Shown here one piece after another: positions 61,681-64,000 of a stretch of DNA of 64,000 nt (positions within the stretch are counted from its first letter, which is position 1; each line of letters starts with the position of its first letter). The position numbers were made by a program, and so were the translations under genes. The stretch covers positions 233,053-297,052 of the forward strand of contig LUCM01005822.1 of assembly GCA_008360955.1 (NCBI GenBank), given 5' to 3'. Under the pieces are notes generated by a model. That model searched no databases, was not told the origin of the DNA, and saw nothing but the letters and a program-made list of their open reading frames with translations. The DNA comes from Fasciolopsis buskii (taxonomy: Eukaryota > Platyhelminthes > Trematoda > Plagiorchiida > Fasciolidae).

Positions 61681-64000
61681 CTGACAGTAATTCAGTAAAA
61701 TACAGACAACGTTTTGTCGCTTCAAAAATATATCCGGAAAGTTAGGACGGTCATTGGTTTCAGTAAGGGCAGATTATTTTACGGGCTGTATTCTATGATG
61801 TAACTGCACTATCCGAAACAACATGCTAGCAAAAAGAGTGATATTGATTATTCTAACTCGTTATCTGCGGAAGATGATCTCGCTTACTAAGTAACTTAAT
61901 ACCATCGTGTGTATTGTGAAAATTAGCGAGGTATCGTCCTTTCGGCAAACGATTTAAAACCGCTTAGGTAACGTTTGGCGCACACCTAAATGTTTTCATG
62001 TCCGGAACAAATAGATGTTTCATTAGTAATTATTGTTCTCTCTCTGGTTAACAAATGTGTACGTATTTCAGAATGAACCCTGAAGCTAAAAACACTGAAA
62101 AATCTGATTACTAAAACTGTAGGATTCCTTGTAAGCTTAAGAATCAGACGATTTATAGGTCCTCAGTGTCTCAATTTACTTAGTCTGTACGGAACTTGAG
62201 GAGTACTAGAATTAGTCCAATATGCGCATACTATATGGTTGTCTGTCCATAGGTAAAAAGAGAATGAAATGGACCGAACTCGTTTGCTGTGCATCAGAGG
62301 AATGAACCATGAGAGGGAGATCAACGATAGTCTTTTGAATACCGCCGTGACCGCAGCCAAAGGCAAGTACTGAGCTAACCGTTTCAACAAACTAGTATAA
62401 GCAGCAGAGTAACCATGTACACAGCTCTTACAATATTGTAAAAGTTTTTTGCAGAACAGCCGGAGAGTAGAAAAAGTGGTGTGAATTGGACAAAAGTGTC
62501 CCTCGGAATACCACAGTGAAAATTGTGAACCAAAGAATGAGCTGATAGCCCGCACGACTGCATAAACAAGAACTGACGGAAAGATCGATGCTTCTGAAGT
62601 GCGGGTATAAAAAAATGAAGACATAAATGACGGTAACGATTGCGTCTACTTAAACTTCTCGACGTAATCAATATGGTTGTCTCGAACTGCGTGAGCTTTT
62701 GTTACAAATGGTTTACGGTAAAACGTATTCCCCTAACTGACTTGCGAAGCAGCAAATGTATCCGATTTCAGTAGTTTTGTAAACTGTTGTTGATTCAAGT
62801 GGACTACACGGACTCAAAGTTCCACAGGAGTTGAAAATTGCTATTTAATCGACCAAGACGCTTTTGGAGGGAAAACAATCAATCCAAATTCACTAATCTA
62901 CGAAGGCAGTTTGCGTCAAACGTCAAGAAGACGATAAAGTGAATTAAAAGGTAGAACTTCGGTGCTCTTTCTTCCCACACTGTCAATTCGGAGCTCTAAC
63001 TTTCGGCAGGAAACGACTCGCCAAGTTATGGTACGATAGATGTTACCTGCTGAACGGTTCAGTCCATTTCTGTCACAAAAATCATTAAAAGCTGATGAAT
63101 AGGAAGTAGACGCAGCAACAAATTTTCATGTGTTCTACATCACAGTGCAAATCTGCAGACCCAAGTCAGAGTAAGATAGTCAGCAAAATTACTTCAGCTG
63201 TTTGGTTACTGCACCATCTGGTCGAGAATACATGTATTCTGACAAAGTCCGGCTAATGATTTTTCACTTCTCACGTGGGTCAATGTCCGCTGAAGCCAAA
63301 GCCTCTTAAAGAGAAAGTTTGTTTACAACCACCTGCACAAAGGAGTCACGTTTGATCGGAGAGGTCATGACGGAAATAATATCATTTTAACCGGCGATTT
63401 AATTGATAAATTGGGTTACTCAGCGCTAGGTTAGACAGTAGCGATTATCCAATGAGAAATATGACGAGATGTACCCGGAATCAATGTTGAGTTCCACACA
63501 TGCAATCGATATTTGAACTTGGCCAAGTCCAAGTAAAGGAATTCAAAAGCTCCTGAAAATTGCGGCTGGCGTTTGCGTTTGTTGAACTTTCAGCTCCTTC
63601 TGAATGTTATGGCGTCAATAAAGCAGCTTTGTTGGCAGGTGTAATTAGTCATTGGTTCGCTAACCTTTACCCGGGGCCTTTTTCAAGACGAATTTACAAC
63701 AAAATATCCGTGATCGTGTACAGACTAGCACAAATGTGGACGATTTTTTCGTCGTTATATTCGAGCGCTATTCTGTGTGCAATATTCACTCTCGTTTGCG
63801 AAGCGTGTAGAAGTAAAAAAGGACGAAACGATCTTCTCAGTGATTACTGTGAAATGTGAAATGCGCACATCAGTGATTGTTGCATTTATTCCTAACCTTG
63901 ACACTACGTACTCCCTATCCACCTCTCTCCCACTGTTACACCGACAAATTATCTACAGCAAACTAAACAATCTGTACGAAACCGAATTATTTTCAGTCGC
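61681..64000. other. 5' region of the receptor gene
   Basis: Holds the tentative exon at 62432-62593. The signal peptide, start codon and promoter should lie here or beyond the window, but I could not place them. A 99-codon plus-strand frame at 63560-63859 has a hydrophobic stretch but no recognisable family and no splice support. Confidence 0.5.
62432..62593 (-). CDS. Tentative extra 5' exon: first half of Ig-like domain 1
   Basis: A 162-nt interval lies between a TTCAG acceptor and a GTAAGA donor. It is phase 0 at both ends, so it joins cleanly to the next exon at 61680. In that frame it shows a FHC motif followed ten residues later by Phe where an Ig domain usually has Trp, as expected for strands B and C of FGFR domain 1. 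All three frames are open here, so frame choice rests only on the phase match. No signal peptide is evident in it. Confidence 0.35.

Noticed and set aside
63560..63859. A 99-codon plus-strand frame with a hydrophobic stretch that could be a small membrane protein
   Set aside because: No family resemblance, no supporting promoter or splice evidence, and the first Met-like start is not clearly an ATG in context.
1..64000. CRISPR arrays, prophage, bacterial operons, rRNA
   Set aside because: No regularly spaced repeats and no dense coding or ribosome-binding pattern; the sequence is metazoan in style throughout.

Overview
The window reads as animal, not microbial, DNA: about 40% GC, no operons, no bacterial-style gene packing, many AT microsatellites and retroelement debris. 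Its protein-coding signal comes almost entirely from one very long gene on the minus strand. The remaining recognisable sequence is non-LTR retrotransposon debris of the kind common in trematode (fluke) genomes. The long introns (up to about 9 kb), the retroelement type and the divergent receptor all fit a digenean flatworm. The genus cannot be fixed from this window.

The gene encodes a fibroblast-growth-factor-receptor-like receptor tyrosine kinase. I assembled it by hand from 21 minus-strand exons between 61680 and 741. Each exon has an AG acceptor and a GT donor, except that the last ends in a stop codon. All 20 junctions are phase-consistent, giving 1051 codons plus a stop. A tentative further 5' exon lies at 62432-62593. 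The signal peptide and true start were not found and may lie in 62.6-64 kb or beyond. From 5' to 3' the model holds a first Ig-like domain (61.5 kb, perhaps starting at 62.5 kb), a Ser/Asp-rich linker and second Ig (57.5-56.9 kb), a third Ig (50.4-47.4 kb), a fourth Ig-like region (45.7-39.0 kb), the transmembrane helix (38.7 kb), the juxtamembrane segment (37.2 and 29.4 kb), and the split kinase domain (20.2 to 0.74 kb). The kinase keeps the glycine loop, the VAVK lysine, [11 protein letters not shown], a twin-tyrosine activation loop and APE. It carries an insertion of about 105 residues between strand beta3 and helix alphaC, and it ends a few residues after the kinase fold with no C-terminal tail.

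Everything else lies in introns or flanks. Two near-identical, equally broken RTE-like LINE fragments sit in opposite orientations at 23.2-24.8 kb and 59.5-60.5 kb. A third LINE fragment at 53.0-53.9 kb has an almost identical inverted arm at 52.2-52.5 kb. A short LINE-related piece lies at 51.0-51.2 kb, and a compact palindromic foldback at 54.01-54.18 kb. Two tRNA-like or SINE-like sequences lie at 3.3 and 58.5 kb. I found no CRISPR array, rRNA, bacterial operon or second convincing gene.

The exon calls come from reading splice sites, frame and family resemblance by eye. Kinase and transmembrane exons are strong; several ectodomain exons are moderate.
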